A stretch of DNA of 64,000 nt from CBDCUW01 sp965222745 (GCA_965222745.1 CBDCUW010000005.1:930001-994000), one strand, 5' to 3'. Positions 9,885-22,483 are shown, numbered from the stretch's first letter. Numbers and translations are program-made. The notes: a model not told the origin generated them from the sequence alone.

Positions 9885-9935
9885 CAGTACCCTTTTGCAG
9901 TGAGCCAAGTACCCTTTCCGGTAGGTCAAGTACAC
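9885..9935. promoter_or_regulatory. Three direct repeats upstream of the sigma gene
   Basis: AGTACCCTTT occurs at 9886-9895 and 9908-9917, and a degenerate third copy (AGTACAC) at 9929-9935. The spacing is 22 and 21 bases, two helical turns, so a protein could bind all copies on one DNA face. The repeats lie 28-80 bases upstream of the sigma factor start. They could be an operator or an autoregulated promoter. This is seen by eye only. Confidence 0.35.
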
Positions 9936-10182
9936 GGCCAGTCAGGCCGCGAAGTGCCGGTCCGTATGGTTACACGCACGGATGGGTGCGACATTGCGCG
10001 CAGAGCAAAAATTTCCCCAGAAATCGGCTTCGCCGACGAATACACCGATAAAGAGGAAGGTATTTCACCCATCGATCAACATTTTAGCGCCCGCGGATTG
10101 TTCGGAACCTGCCTGAAGTTGAGTGGTTAAAACGTAAGAAGTGGGCACCAAGCGACAGCACCAGCATGAAAAGGGCAAAAAA

Positions 10183-10563
10183 GTGACCGAAAACACAGCC
10201 AACGCCAAAATCACCGATTCCTGTCCTTCGGGACACCGCGTGCGCGGCGATATCGGGCTGGCCGGAAAAAACGTCCGTTGCCCGAAATGTCGCAAGGAAT
10301 TTGTCTTCGCACCTCTCAAGCCAGTAGCGACCGAGAGTGCGACCGTCAGCGACACCAGCGTGATGCGCATCCTGGGTGAAACTCCCGAACTGCCGCCGGT
10401 GCCCGAAAAGAAAGCGGCCGCGACAAGATCGTGCCCCCGTTGCGGCATTTCGATTTCGGCCAACACCAGCGTCTGCAATCACTGCAACACTTACGTCGGT
10501 TTGATGCCGCGGTTCATGAAACAGCTGCTCCCCGGTGATTCCGGCAGGCTTCCCAACGCCTAG
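10183..10563 (+). CDS. Small double zinc-ribbon protein
   Basis: 126 residues with two zinc-ribbon-like pairs. The first is in CPSGHRVRGDIGLAGKNVRC followed by PKCRKEF; the second is CPRCGISI...CNHCNTY. The last 17 residues are short and positively charged. GTG 10183 is preferred because AAGGG lies 7 bases upstream (10171-10175) and the domain begins shortly after. The open frame also extends to GTG 10141. Similar small zinc-ribbon proteins are frequent in planctomycetes, with no assigned function. It stands alone between the divergent sigma operon and the histidine kinase. Confidence 0.7.
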   Translation: MTENTANAKITDSCPSGHRVRGDIGLAGKNVRCPKCRKEFVFAPLKPVATESATVSDTSVMRILGETPELPPVPEKKAAATRSCPRCGISISANTSVCNHCNTYVGLMPRFMKQLLPGDSGRLPNA

Positions 10564-10744
10564 GAGTCGCTCGGTCCGACCTGCGGGTTGTGTCTTGTAC
10601 CGTGTTTTCTGCATGTGCGGGCAAGCCTGCCCGCGCCCATGGCTGGTTTCGGCGGGGAAATTGCCGAAAAGTCGAAACATCGCCCGGGAGCGTTTATCAT
10701 TGATGCTGGTGTAAATTTGCTTCAGTTCAATCGAGCGTGGTGCG

Positions 10745-14422
<3,678 letters not shown>

Positions 14423-14925
14423 GATTTCCTTTGTTGTTTGATATCACCCTCCCTCCGGGTGGCCTGACGAATCGGTGTTAAGTGCATTGTTAAAACTACC
14501 CGTGCGTTGCGAGCATTGATTCCTGGTACGCCACCGTTCGGCGGGCCGTTCGGGTCTGTCCCAGCGTTGCCGCTATCCAACATTTCAGGGCCGGTGTATC
14601 CACTTCGCCAAGACGTTGACGTACCAGACTGCTATCCACTGCGCTGCATAACGTAGGTAGCGCCGCTAACAGGCCGGTGAATCCACCTTTACTGTGTTGT
14701 CCTTCCAGTCGCTTGAAACGGCCAAAGAGCGACTCCAACACCTCGGTCGACAACCAAGCACGCTGACCCGGCTGCAGTCGTTGTTCCGAACCACGAACGA
14801 AGCGGATTAGCTGCGCCATCAAAAGCCTCAAGCGATCGTGACCCAACCACCGGGCTGCTAACGAATGTCTCAAGTGCCAACGCAAGCGAGAGCTCGTTCC
14901 ACGTGACAAACCTTCAAGGTTAGGA

Positions 14926-16234
14926 CTTGCAAGACAATTGATTACCGAATCTTAGTAGGTTTATTGGGGAGGATCGTGTAGTTCCATTCCCCATGAAAAT
15001 TGTCGCGTTTGATGATTACTTCCGAAAGCTGTTCGTCACTGACTCTCTTCCGCTTTTCATATTCGGACTCATCAAGCCACGCGTGAACTTCCAGACCTTC
15101 TTCTGTTCTGGTCGCGCCAATCAAGTTGACAACCACCTCATGGCTTTCCAACGGAACGCCTTGCCAGTTGCGGGTGATGTGACAGAACAATCGATGTTCA
15201 ATCTTGTTCCATTTGCTGGTCCCAGGCGGATAGTGGCACAGTTCAATCTTCATGCCAGTTTCGTTGGCAAACTTTTGCAGTACCCAACGCCACAATCTGG
15301 TTCTCGGACTGTTGCTCCCACCACAGTCCGCCGTGATCAACAATCGCTTCGCCTTGGCGTGACGCTTTCGCCCCATCTTCTTCCACCAACGGCGGATCGC
15401 CGCGATGGCAAACTCAGCCGTGTCGTGGCTGATCCCCACCGACACTCCAGCCTCATTGTGCGTTACATCGTAGACGCCATAGGGAACCGCTTTCCCAAGT
15501 TCTTTGTCCGGGAAGTCGTGGGTCTTTACGCGGACCGGGTCACCCGACTTGCGGTACGTCTGGCCCGCGTTTTTCATCATTCCCAGCGGTTCTTTCTTTT
15601 TCGTATCGACCGAAATGACCGGCTGGCCGGTCCGCTGGTAAGCTTTGACTCGATCGGAGATATGTTGAAATTGACTGTCGCGGTCAGGATGCTGTTTGCC
15701 CTCGATCGTCTTCCGATTGCCCTGCAAGCTGTAGCCCGCAGACCGCAGAAGCTCACCGACCTTCGTGCTGCTGATCTCATAGCCCTGACGGTTCAACTCC
15801 TTGGCAAGTGTTCGCGTACTCTTGCAGGTCCAACGTAGTGGAGACATCGGATCGCCGCGAGTAGTTCCGTCAACCAGTTGCTCCAAGGCGTCAATCAAGT
15901 CAGGTTGTTCGGCCTCCCTCGATTTGCGACCTCCGCCTGGACGTCGCTGTCGGTTGCTCGCTGCGGCTTCGGGGTCATCCAGTTCGGCAATTCCGTTGCG
16001 AATCGTTCGATCCGACATCCCAGTCGCCGCGGCGACCGCGGCGATTCCTCCGCGTCCGAGCGAACGCGCTTCGGCAGCCGCCCATCTTCGACGTCCCCTT
16101 TCATCGAGGTCACCGATCAATGCGGTATACTTTTCGCGAATCCATTCAACAACATTTGCATCCGGCATCCCGCAAGTATCGGAAATCCTCCTGCCCAACG
16201 GCAAGATCAATACGGTAGCTTATTGTCTTGCAAG
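14926..16234 (-). mobile_element. ISAzo13-family insertion sequence
   Basis: About 1.31 kb. Terminal inverted repeat CTTGCAAGACAAT occurs at 14926-14938 and inverted at 16222-16234. The first eight bases, CTTGCAAG, are themselves palindromic. Removing exactly this segment restores the host transposase frame without any duplicated base, so no target-site duplication is visible. It encodes one transposase. Confidence 0.8.
14942..16168 (-). CDS. ISAzo13-family transposase (Rhodopirellula-type DDE domain)
   Basis: 408 residues from ATG 16168 (MPDANVVEWIREKY); an in-frame extension to 16210 exists but looks like element-end sequence. The N-terminal helix-turn-helix reads AAATGMSDRTIRNGI, followed by a basic linker RRPGGGRKSR. 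DDE catalytic candidates are VISVDTKKKEP (D), LITADCGGSNS (D) and KWNKIEHRLF (E), the usual pattern of the family. Full length for the family, so possibly functional. The stop codon lies only 16 bases inside the left end of the element. Confidence 0.88.
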   Translation of the reverse strand: MPDANVVEWIREKYTALIGDLDERGRRRWAAAEARSLGRGGIAAVAAATGMSDRTIRNGIAELDDPEAAASNRQRRPGGGRKSREAEQPDLIDALEQLVDGTTRGDPMSPLRWTCKSTRTLAKELNRQGYEISSTKVGELLRSAGYSLQGNRKTIEGKQHPDRDSQFQHISDRVKAYQRTGQPVISVDTKKKEPLGMMKNAGQTYRKSGDPVRVKTHDFPDKELGKAVPYGVYDVTHNEAGVSVGISHDTAEFAIAAIRRWWKKMGRKRHAKAKRLLITADCGGSNSPRTRLWRWVLQKFANETGMKIELCHYPPGTSKWNKIEHRLFCHITRNWQGVPLESHEVVVNLIGATRTEEGLEVHAWLDESEYEKRKRVSDEQLSEVIIKRDNFHGEWNYTILPNKPTKIR

Positions 16235-17673
16235 CCCTTAATGAAGCTCAGCGCCCCATCGATCAACCCTTGGCTGGCTTCCCAGAGTTGCAATTCCTCA
16301 CGGTACTGCTCCAACCAACCGAGCTTCTCTTGCATCCGCTCAGCGGTAATCCCGGCTCGTGACTGGCTCTGCGGGTCACCCAGGTGATGAAGGACCATCG
16401 CCGCCCACTTCAACAGCGGGCCTAGATTCATGAACCGAGATTTCTGTTTCAACGGTGGCGGGGTGAAGTGACTCAGTTCGGTTTGTTGTGTCCGATTGCG
16501 GGTCAAGCCGACCTGCGTGAGAAAGGTTCGAAATCGCTCACTGCGGCCGATCTGTTTTTCCAGCAAGTTGGCCGCATGGTGTTTGAAGTCTCCCAACACA
16601 ATCGTTTTTCGTCCGTCTTTTTCCAGTTGCTGCCCCGGTTCCCGCAACTCGATTGCTCCGTCACACAAAAGATAGCGAGGAGCCCCAATTTGCTGCGACA
16701 ATTTCTTGTACTCCACCGCTACGTCTGCTTTCTTCCACGTTCTTCCCGGCACGATCGCCAACACTTTCACGTCATCCAAACAGAGGGTGGTGCCCGGCTT
16801 AGGAAGATCCTCCACGGCGATCCCGATGATCAGCAGCACCTTCTCGGTACCGATCTGACTGGAGTGATCGGCCATCCACAGGACGTCTTGGTCGCGATGG
16901 AAGGTCTCTTGCAGTTGCCCCACTCCGACTCGGCAAGTCCACTGACGAATCGAATCGTGCGAAGGAACTTTCCAAGGAAGATTCAACGCGTGAAAAATCG
17001 TTTGCAAAGCCCGTTGTGCAGGACGAAAGCCAACTTGTTTGGCCAAGTTGATCGATAAAGCAATCATCGCAGCGGTGAATTGGTGTCCCGCAACGGGCAT
17101 TTCGGAGTTCAATGGACAGTTCTGTCGATGATCATTTTGCTTGGCGTCTGATTCGCGCAGTTGGGCAATCTTGCGTTCTTCGACCAGTTGCCCCTTGGCC
17201 TCGGCCAACTGCCTACGGAGATGATCGAGTTGGTCTTGCATGAGCTCCACTTTTCGTCGCAATCGTTTGGCCCGGTTTCGTTGGGCGTTACGGCTTTTAA
17301 TCAGATTTCGTTTTGTTTCGTAGTTGGTTGATCTGTACTGAGCCGGAGAAGATCGGAATAATTTGGTCACTGCTACGTCCCTTCCGTGGAATGTTGTTGA
17401 TATTCATCCCATAGCGAAGGTTCGTGGCAGTTTTCCAATCCAATTTTTTATCTACCCTCCCTATAAACAAACCCTTTCGTCAGGCCACCCTCCGGGAGGG
17501 TCGGACGCGGTAGCGGCCGGGGAGGGAATGGTGCGCGAACCCTCTCCGGGCCTGAGAGCCCGACTCGCCCGACTCTCCCAAAGGGCCCAAAGGGAGAGTG
17601 TTATCAAATGACGAAGGTATTTTCGAACCATTCCTTCGTCGGCGACTCTTTACTACTTTTGCCGAGACAACCG

Positions 17674-19089
17674 ATGAGATTTCTTGCACTGCTGCTGGTG
17701 GCTGTTTTCGTTCTAGTCGGCGGCCACGCCGAAGCGTCCAAGCCCAACGTCGTGATGATCCTGGTCGATGATCTCGGTTGGATGGATCTCTCTTGCCAGG
17801 GCAGCGATTACTTTCGCACTCCCAACATCGATCGGCTTGCCGACCGCGGCACACGATTCACCGATGCTTATGCGGCGTGCGCTGTCTGCAGTCCCACGCG
17901 CGCCGCGGTGATGACAGGTCGATGGCCCGGTCGTGTTGGCGTGACCGATTGGATTCGAGCCCGATTTCAACGAGGCAAGGTTGGTACGCCTGATAAAAAC
18001 CCGACCGAGTACGTTGGCGGCCCCCGACAAAAACTGCTCTGCCCGCCCAATCCCTATTGGATGGAACATGCGGAGATCACGCTTGCCGAACTGTTGAGCG
18101 AAAACGGATACGACACTTGCTTTATCGGAAAATGGCATTTGGGGGATCCCGATTGGTATCCGACCAGCCAAGGTTTCGACATCAACATCGCCGGTTGCGA
18201 CATCGGGCAACCGCCAAGCTACTTTGATCCCTACACCCATCCGCGATACAGCTTGGATGGACAAATGGAACCGCGAAAGAAAGGCGAGTTCCTTACTCAT
18301 CGCGAAGGAGATGAAGCGAGCCGGTTTATCCGCAAGATGGGCGACAAGCCGTTTTTTCTTCACTATTGTCCCTATGCAGTGCATACGCCAATTCAAGCCA
18401 TCGAAGAAGTCGCCGCCAAATATGAGCGGGAAGGGAAAACCAAAAACAACGCCAAGTACGCCGCGATGGTTGAAAGTGTTGACGACGCGGTTGGGATGAT
18501 CCTGCGAGCGTTGGAAGAAACGGGAGCGGCGTCCAACACGTTGATCTTGTTCACCTCCGACAACGGTGGTCTGAAAGGACCGACCGACAACACGCCGCTG
18601 CGGAGCGGCAAAGGTTACGCCTACGAAGGAGGCATTCGGGTTCCATCGATCGTTTCATGGCCGGGGGTATTGCCAGAGGGGATCGAATCGGTCCAGCCGG
18701 TGACCAGCGTCGATTACCTGCCCACAATTTGTGAAGCGACGGGAACCCCGCTGCCCGAAACGGAGATCGACGGCGTATCGCTCCTATCCCATCTCAAGTC
18801 GGGCGGGAAGGAAAAGCTTGATCGAGGCGCGATCTACTGGCACTTTCCGCATTACCGGCATGCCCCCGGACCCTACTCGATCATTCGGGCGGGCGACTGG
18901 AAACTGATTCGCTGGTACGAGGGCCCGGTGGAACTTTACAACTTGAAGGAAGACCTGTCCGAAACGACCAACCAGGTCGTTCAGATGCCCGACAAGGCGG
19001 CTCAGCTTGATCGCATGCTGTCGCAGGAGCTAAAGCGAATCGGCGCCAAATTGCCCCGTCCCAATCCCAATTTCGCGGGCAAAAAATAG
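17674..19089 (+). CDS. Secreted arylsulfatase-type sulfatase (Cys-type)
   Basis: 471 residues. Signal peptide MRFLALLLVAVFVLVGGHAEA, then the alkaline-phosphatase-like sulfatase fold: metal-binding VDDLGWMD, the formylglycine motif CSPTR with Cys 72 as the residue to be modified, FIGKWHLG, TLILFTSDNGG and a C-terminal WKLIRWYEG. ATG 17674 is chosen because the signal peptide begins there; the frame is open back to 17608. It needs a formylglycine-generating enzyme made elsewhere, since the SUMF1-like protein at 1358 lacks an obvious catalytic Cys pair. The substrate is probably a sulfated polysaccharide, as for the many planctomycete sulfatases, but specificity cannot be read here. Confidence 0.92.
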   Translation: MRFLALLLVAVFVLVGGHAEASKPNVVMILVDDLGWMDLSCQGSDYFRTPNIDRLADRGTRFTDAYAACAVCSPTRAAVMTGRWPGRVGVTDWIRARFQRGKVGTPDKNPTEYVGGPRQKLLCPPNPYWMEHAEITLAELLSENGYDTCFIGKWHLGDPDWYPTSQGFDINIAGCDIGQPPSYFDPYTHPRYSLDGQMEPRKKGEFLTHREGDEASRFIRKMGDKPFFLHYCPYAVHTPIQAIEEVAAKYEREGKTKNNAKYAAMVESVDDAVGMILRALEETGAASNTLILFTSDNGGLKGPTDNTPLRSGKGYAYEGGIRVPSIVSWPGVLPEGIESVQPVTSVDYLPTICEATGTPLPETEIDGVSLLSHLKSGGKEKLDRGAIYWHFPHYRHAPGPYSIIRAGDWKLIRWYEGPVELYNLKEDLSETTNQVVQMPDKAAQLDRMLSQELKRIGAKLPRPNPNFAGKK

Positions 19090-19147
19090 CGAGAGCGGGC
19101 GGTAGGAGAGGTAGACGACTTTCCCTCTGTTCTTTCGCTGGGAAGAC

Positions 19148-19858
19148 TCAATCAAACTCTTCTAGTCGATATAGATTACTGCTTGTGGAATAGAACAGAA
19201 AGCCCTTCCACGAACTTAGTCGAATACGTTCTGCAAATGCTGGTCGCATTTTTTCAAGAGATGGTGCTGGATTCAGATGTGTGTTAGCTCGAAAAAAACG
19301 TTGAGTTGACGACGTGTCGGCTAGCGCTAAAAGTAGTTTGTCTTTGGAGAGGAACAGTGCACTGTTGAAAAAAGGCAGCTCAGTCATTCCGGTAAGATTG
19401 ATGCCTACTTCGAGCACCTCATTTTTTTGAAAATCAGGGGAAATCGAAACAAATTGATTGCGATGGTTGTAGCCAACAAGAGATTCGCTTGCTTCATCGC
19501 TTCTATCTATCGTTCCAACTTGCTGAAAACCCTCATGGAGGATGACGGATCCCGTCTTCAGGATATCCTTGAATGCCAGTCTGTTTTTCGAACTCTCAAC
19601 AGTTGCCAGCGAGTTGTTGTTTCGGAGAAGACTAACACGATCGGTGCTTTTCATAACTTCGGTGGTTTCCGAAGTGTCTTCCTTCCCTTGAATCCTGTAT
19701 ACAACCGTCTGGCTGTCGCCGGGCCTACTGGCGGTCAGTAATACTTCTATTTCACCGTTGTTGGTCGGTCCTAGTCTTGCTGCCAGTATCGACGCAAGCT
19801 GTTCCCCTATTCTTATCTTCCGAGCCGAGTGCGGCGAGACATCGTGTCCGCCTGGCGG
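19148..19858 (-). pseudogene. Unknown protein gene truncated at its 5' end
   Basis: Coding-like frame of at least 168 residues from ATG 19654, but the same frame stays open and protein-like upstream to 19858 (...IRIGEQLASILAARLGP...) with no ATG, GTG or TTG start. It then runs into repeat site A, where an in-frame TGA occurs. The simplest reading is a gene whose 5' end was lost at the repeat junction. Base composition is lower in GC than the chromosomal genes beside it. The product is not recognised. A short internal start at 19654 could still be used. Confidence 0.45.
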
Positions 19859-19874
19859 TCAAACACAGTTTGAC
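19858..19874 (-). repeat. Junction repeat, site A
   Basis: GTCAAACACAGTTTGAC, an inverted repeat GTCAAAC/GTTTGAC with a 3-base spacer, followed by TACGACT 12 bases on. The same unit occurs at 20741, 28331, 29803, 41651 and 44784. It marks the boundary between the truncated gene at 19148 and the HNH gene pair. Confidence 0.6.
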
Positions 19875-19915
19875 AATCGAGGTACGACTCTGGACGTTGG
19901 TCGTCGACGACTTGA

Positions 19916-20335
19916 TTAATCAGGCGGATGCCTACCAGCATCCACCCAGAGTTCTCTCACAGAAACGACCTGGGAGCGATTCATACGCAAAAGCTCGATT
20001 GTTGCCCGCCCGACGTCTGTAAGCCCCACCAAAACCGTTCCATCCACTGACCAATCGAAATGCTGCGACCAAACATCTTGCTGGGGGTGAAAGAGTCGGC
20101 AACTCTGACCTGAATCCGATTCAACTGTCGTTCGATTCGATTTGTATCGATTGCAGGTCGGGCACGCGAGACACAGATTTTCGAATTCCGTCGGGCCGCC
20201 AACCGAGCGAGGAACAATGTGCTCGACCTCGAAGATACAGACGGTCAGCGATTCGGCCGTTTGACAATACGCACAGCATGAAGCGAAATGCTCGCGAACT
20301 CTCGTTCTAAGTGCGTCGGAAACGTAAGCCGTCAC
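19916..20335 (-). CDS. HNH endonuclease
   Basis: 139 residues with a complete HNH/zinc-binding core: CAYC near residue 21, the catalytic stretch FEVEHIVPRSVGGPTEFENL, then CLACPTCNRYKSNR. The C-terminal half (about 75-139) has no known motif. The start codon overlaps the stop of the upstream small gene by four bases (ATGA), so the two are co-translated. This two-gene HNH unit lies between junction repeats A and B, like a self-contained cassette. It could be a nicking/homing-type nuclease or a conflict effector; the fold does not separate these. Confidence 0.82.
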   Translation of the reverse strand: MTAYVSDALRTRVREHFASCCAYCQTAESLTVCIFEVEHIVPRSVGGPTEFENLCLACPTCNRYKSNRTTVESDSGQSCRLFHPQQDVWSQHFDWSVDGTVLVGLTDVGRATIELLRMNRSQVVSVRELWVDAGRHPPD

Positions 20336-20580
20336 GAAGTTCCCGTTTCAGATTGATGTCGAAGAGTAAACTCAGCTCTCGCTTTCAGCAGGTTCAATTC
20401 GTCGACTTGCTTCACCAGGCGATCGAGTTCGCTCAATTCGTCATCTGTAATGTTGCCTTCGGCATTACGAGACAATAGCTCGTTGAGACGCGATTGTTCT
20501 CCAGGGACAAGCATCGCGCTGGCAAGGGCTTCCAGGCCAGAGTGACTCACGTCTGGTAGTATTTTCGGCTCGTTCGGCAT
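20332..20580 (-). CDS. Small protein coupled to the HNH endonuclease
   Basis: 82 residues, acidic and helical (ALASAMLVPGEQSRLNELLS, then DDELSELDRLVKQVDELNLL). No enzyme motif. It is preceded by a strong AGGAGG ribosome-binding site six bases before ATG 20580 and overlaps the HNH gene by four bases. The helical, hydrophobic-heptad C-terminus suggests an interaction partner, possibly a regulator or neutraliser of the nuclease; this is inference from gene order. Confidence 0.7.
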   Translation of the reverse strand: MPNEPKILPDVSHSGLEALASAMLVPGEQSRLNELLSRNAEGNITDDELSELDRLVKQVDELNLLKARAEFTLRHQSETGTS

Positions 20581-20740
20581 CGGACCTCCTCAGACATTCC
20601 GTTCTCGCGTTTAGGATAGCAAATTCTGCGAATTTGCCTCTACGGCAATAAACCGGCGAGCAATTGCCGCAAAGACTGGCCAGCGTGTATTCGGGCCGCA
20701 GGGAATGAAACGCATTCTGCAGTTAATGCCGTGCCTGTCT

Positions 20741-20816
20741 GTCAAACACAGTTCGACTGACACGCTACGATTCCAGTCGTCGGTCGTACCCGGTCAAATC
20801 GTCCGTATGCGTCGAA
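20741..20816 (-). repeat. Junction repeat, site B, with RHS-like remnant
   Basis: Starts with GTCAAACACAGTTCGAC (20741-20757), then TACGATT (20766-20772), then a conserved tail ending in GTCCGTATGCGTCGAA. On the minus strand the tail reads FTFDAYGRFDRVR, matching the last codons of the broken RHS gene (site J). It lies 198 bases downstream of the recombinase of module 1. The stretch 20581-21013 holds no gene otherwise. Confidence 0.65.
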
Positions 20817-20940
20817 GGTGAATTCTAGTGCGGTCCTGCGCGAGAGCGAGAATTTTCCCCAGCATTCACGCAATGTGAATGGGCGCGGCAGAGGGCCGCA
20901 AGAGTTTGCCGGCGGGTTTCGCTTTTACAAGATCGCTTTT

Positions 20941-20970
20941 CGCTTCGTGCGCGCCGGCGCGCACGAAGCG
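20941..20970. repeat. Perfect 30-base palindrome
   Basis: A perfect inverted repeat with no loop: left arm CGCTTCGTGCGCGCC (20941-20955), right arm its exact reverse complement (20956-20970). It lies 43 bases beyond the recombinase stop. It has no trailing T-run, so it is more likely a protein-binding, replication or cruciform site than a terminator. A weaker GC-rich hairpin (7-base arms, 30007-30024) sits at the equivalent place beyond module 2. Confidence 0.6.
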
Positions 20971-21013
20971 GGGTTCGGGTTCGGCGGAAATTTTTTCTGC
21001 GCGCGACATCCCG

Positions 21014-21985
21014 TCATTTTTTCTTTTGCTTCAAACGCTCGTCTCCGGTTGGGTGCGTTTTCTGGTGAACTTCTTTCAGGCGTCCAAGCGTCATATGAGT
21101 GTAGATTTGCGTTGTATCAAGCCTCGCATGACCCAGATAAGTTTGCAGCGAACGTAAATCGGCCCCATTTTCTAACATGAGCGTCGCCGCAGTATGGCGA
21201 AGAAGGTGGCACGCTCCGCGTTTGTCGATGCCCGCTGTACGTATCGACTGGCGAACAACTCTGGCCAACGCTTCACGCGATAGCGGCGTGCCGGTTCGTG
21301 TGAGAAACAACTTGTGATCGCTATGGGCGAGATGCAACTTTGAACGAACATCGAGACGATATTTGTTGATCCAATCGAGTGTTGACGTTCCGATCGGCAC
21401 GAGCCGATCTTTGTCGCCTTTGCCGTGACGAACGTGGACTAATCCTCGTTCGGCCACAACGTCCGATGGCTCCAGGTTCAAAAGTTCGCTAACGCGAATT
21501 GCGGTTGAGAAGAACGTTTCCAGGATTGCGCGATCTCGAATGCCGAGATCAGTTGTAACGTCAGGAATATTCAGCAACGCCATGATTTCGTCGATGGTTA
21601 AAACGTCAGCGATTCGACGTTTGCCCGCACTTGGAATTTCGAGTTTCAGAGATGGGTCACGCCGGACGATTTCGTGTTTGGCCAGCCAACGGCAAAACGA
21701 GCGCAAGTTGATCAGCATGTGGGCTTGAGAATTGACGTGCAGCGGTTTCCCCGTTCGCTCGTTGATGTGGTGATAGAGATATCGGCGATAGCCGGCGATC
21801 ACGTCTTCGGTCAGATCGCTTGGCGTGTTGATTTCGCGTTCGTTGCACCAACGCACGAAGCGTTCAAGTTGATTGGTGTTTGATTCGATCGTTCGGGCGG
21901 AGTAGTTGCGGAGTTTCAAATCGAGCAAGTATCGTTCGACAGCGGTAGTGAGCGGCGATGTGAGCAAGTGGAGTAGTTCGGACAT
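21014..21985 (-). CDS. Tyrosine recombinase, XerC/D-like, complete
   Basis: 323 residues. N-terminal SAM-like core-binding domain (about 8-100, YLLDLKLRNYSARTIESNTN) and complete catalytic domain with Arg (TAIRVSELLNL), Lys (GKGDKDRLVPI), HLLRH, and GH plus Tyr (LGHARLDTTQIYTH). ATG 21985 is used because the upstream extension to 22162 runs through a terminator hairpin and another gene. It has no integron-integrase insertion between the catalytic boxes, so it is not a classical IntI. It is the last gene of module 1, behind a recombinase-like gene with only the core-binding domain. It presumably moves the module or resolves the junction repeats. Confidence 0.93.
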   Translation of the reverse strand: MSELLHLLTSPLTTAVERYLLDLKLRNYSARTIESNTNQLERFVRWCNEREINTPSDLTEDVIAGYRRYLYHHINERTGKPLHVNSQAHMLINLRSFCRWLAKHEIVRRDPSLKLEIPSAGKRRIADVLTIDEIMALLNIPDVTTDLGIRDRAILETFFSTAIRVSELLNLEPSDVVAERGLVHVRHGKGDKDRLVPIGTSTLDWINKYRLDVRSKLHLAHSDHKLFLTRTGTPLSREALARVVRQSIRTAGIDKRGACHLLRHTAATLMLENGADLRSLQTYLGHARLDTTQIYTHMTLGRLKEVHQKTHPTGDERLKQKKK

Positions 21986-22019
21986 GGTTTTTCGATTGTT
22001 TAGCAAAGGTTTGGGGCAC

Positions 22020-22047
22020 AAAAAAGCCTGCCGAAGGTTCGGCAGGC
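22020..22047 (-). terminator. Hairpin terminator after the core-binding-domain gene
   Basis: Stem GCCTGCCGAA (22026-22035) pairs with TTCGGCAGGC (22038-22047). On the minus strand it is followed by six Ts (22020-22025), the form of an intrinsic terminator. It sits between the short recombinase-like gene and the complete recombinase, so the latter needs its own promoter or read-through. Confidence 0.7.
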
Positions 22048-22076
22048 GGTCGGATGAACGGTGGTCGCGGCAGCGT

Positions 22077-22448
22077 CTAACGCTTCGAAGAAATTTCCAT
22101 TTCCGACATCGGATCGATATCGATGATTCCTTCGCTTCGCATCCACTGAAAGATGCGGCCAAGCGTATAGAGGTGATGGGACCGAGTCGATCGCCTGAGT
22201 CGTTTGGGCGCGTTGCTATTGATCCGATCAGTCAGATGAGCTTGATAAGTTGCCATCGTCTGTTCGTTCAAGCCAAGCACCGTTTTGATCTCTTGCTGGT
22301 CGCACCAGGAGACGAAGCGCCGAAAGATACTGCTGTAGGCTGTGATACTCTGCGGCGAATAGCCACGGCGGCGCAGCTCTTGTAGGTAACGGTCAACAAC
22401 ATCCGCGATCGCCGCTTCGCGGAGAGCTTCGATTTGAAATTGGAACAT
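22077..22448 (-). CDS. Recombinase core-binding domain protein without catalytic domain
   Basis: 123 residues that align over their length with the N-terminal SAM-like domain of tyrosine recombinases (VVDRYLQELRRRGYSPQSIT, IFRRFVSWCDQQEIKTVLGL). The protein ends (ISSKR, stop) where a catalytic domain would begin. Ending in a stop followed by a terminator, and having a counterpart in module 2, makes it look like a retained stand-alone DNA-binding protein and not a random truncation. It could bind recombination sites with, or in competition with, the full recombinase downstream. Confidence 0.75.
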   Translation of the reverse strand: MFQFQIEALREAAIADVVDRYLQELRRRGYSPQSITAYSSIFRRFVSWCDQQEIKTVLGLNEQTMATYQAHLTDRINSNAPKRLRRSTRSHHLYTLGRIFQWMRSEGIIDIDPMSEMEISSKR

Positions 22449-22483
22449 CGGGAGAATCTTGTTTGAAGTTGGGTTGGGCCATG

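Larger units (their letters stand above)
14496..17370 (-). pseudogene. DDE-type transposase gene split by an ISAzo13-type element
   Basis: Two coding pieces on the minus strand, 17370-16235 and 14925-14496, flank the inserted element. Joining them directly gives 1566 bases, a whole number of codons (521 residues), and the junction reads SFIKG-PNLEGLSRG. The protein begins with a basic coiled-coil region, then has acidic positions expected of an RNase-H-fold transposase: WMADHSS, LLCDGAIEL and, in the C-terminal piece, STEVLESLFGRF. I do not recognise the IS family. The protein is inactive as it stands. The downstream piece keeps its own stop codon, so the insertion may be fairly recent. Confidence 0.65.
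14447..17502. mobile_element. Probable outer transposable element with inverted ends
   Basis: GGGTGGCCTGACGAA at 14457-14471 recurs inverted at 17476-17490. The outer flanks also match over ACCCTCCC (with TCC against GGA next to it). These inverted ends bracket a DDE-type transposase gene that is itself interrupted by an ISAzo13-type element. The exact boundaries and any target duplication could not be fixed by eye. The GC-rich palindromic ends may alternatively be a dispersed intergenic repeat present in two orientations. Confidence 0.45.
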
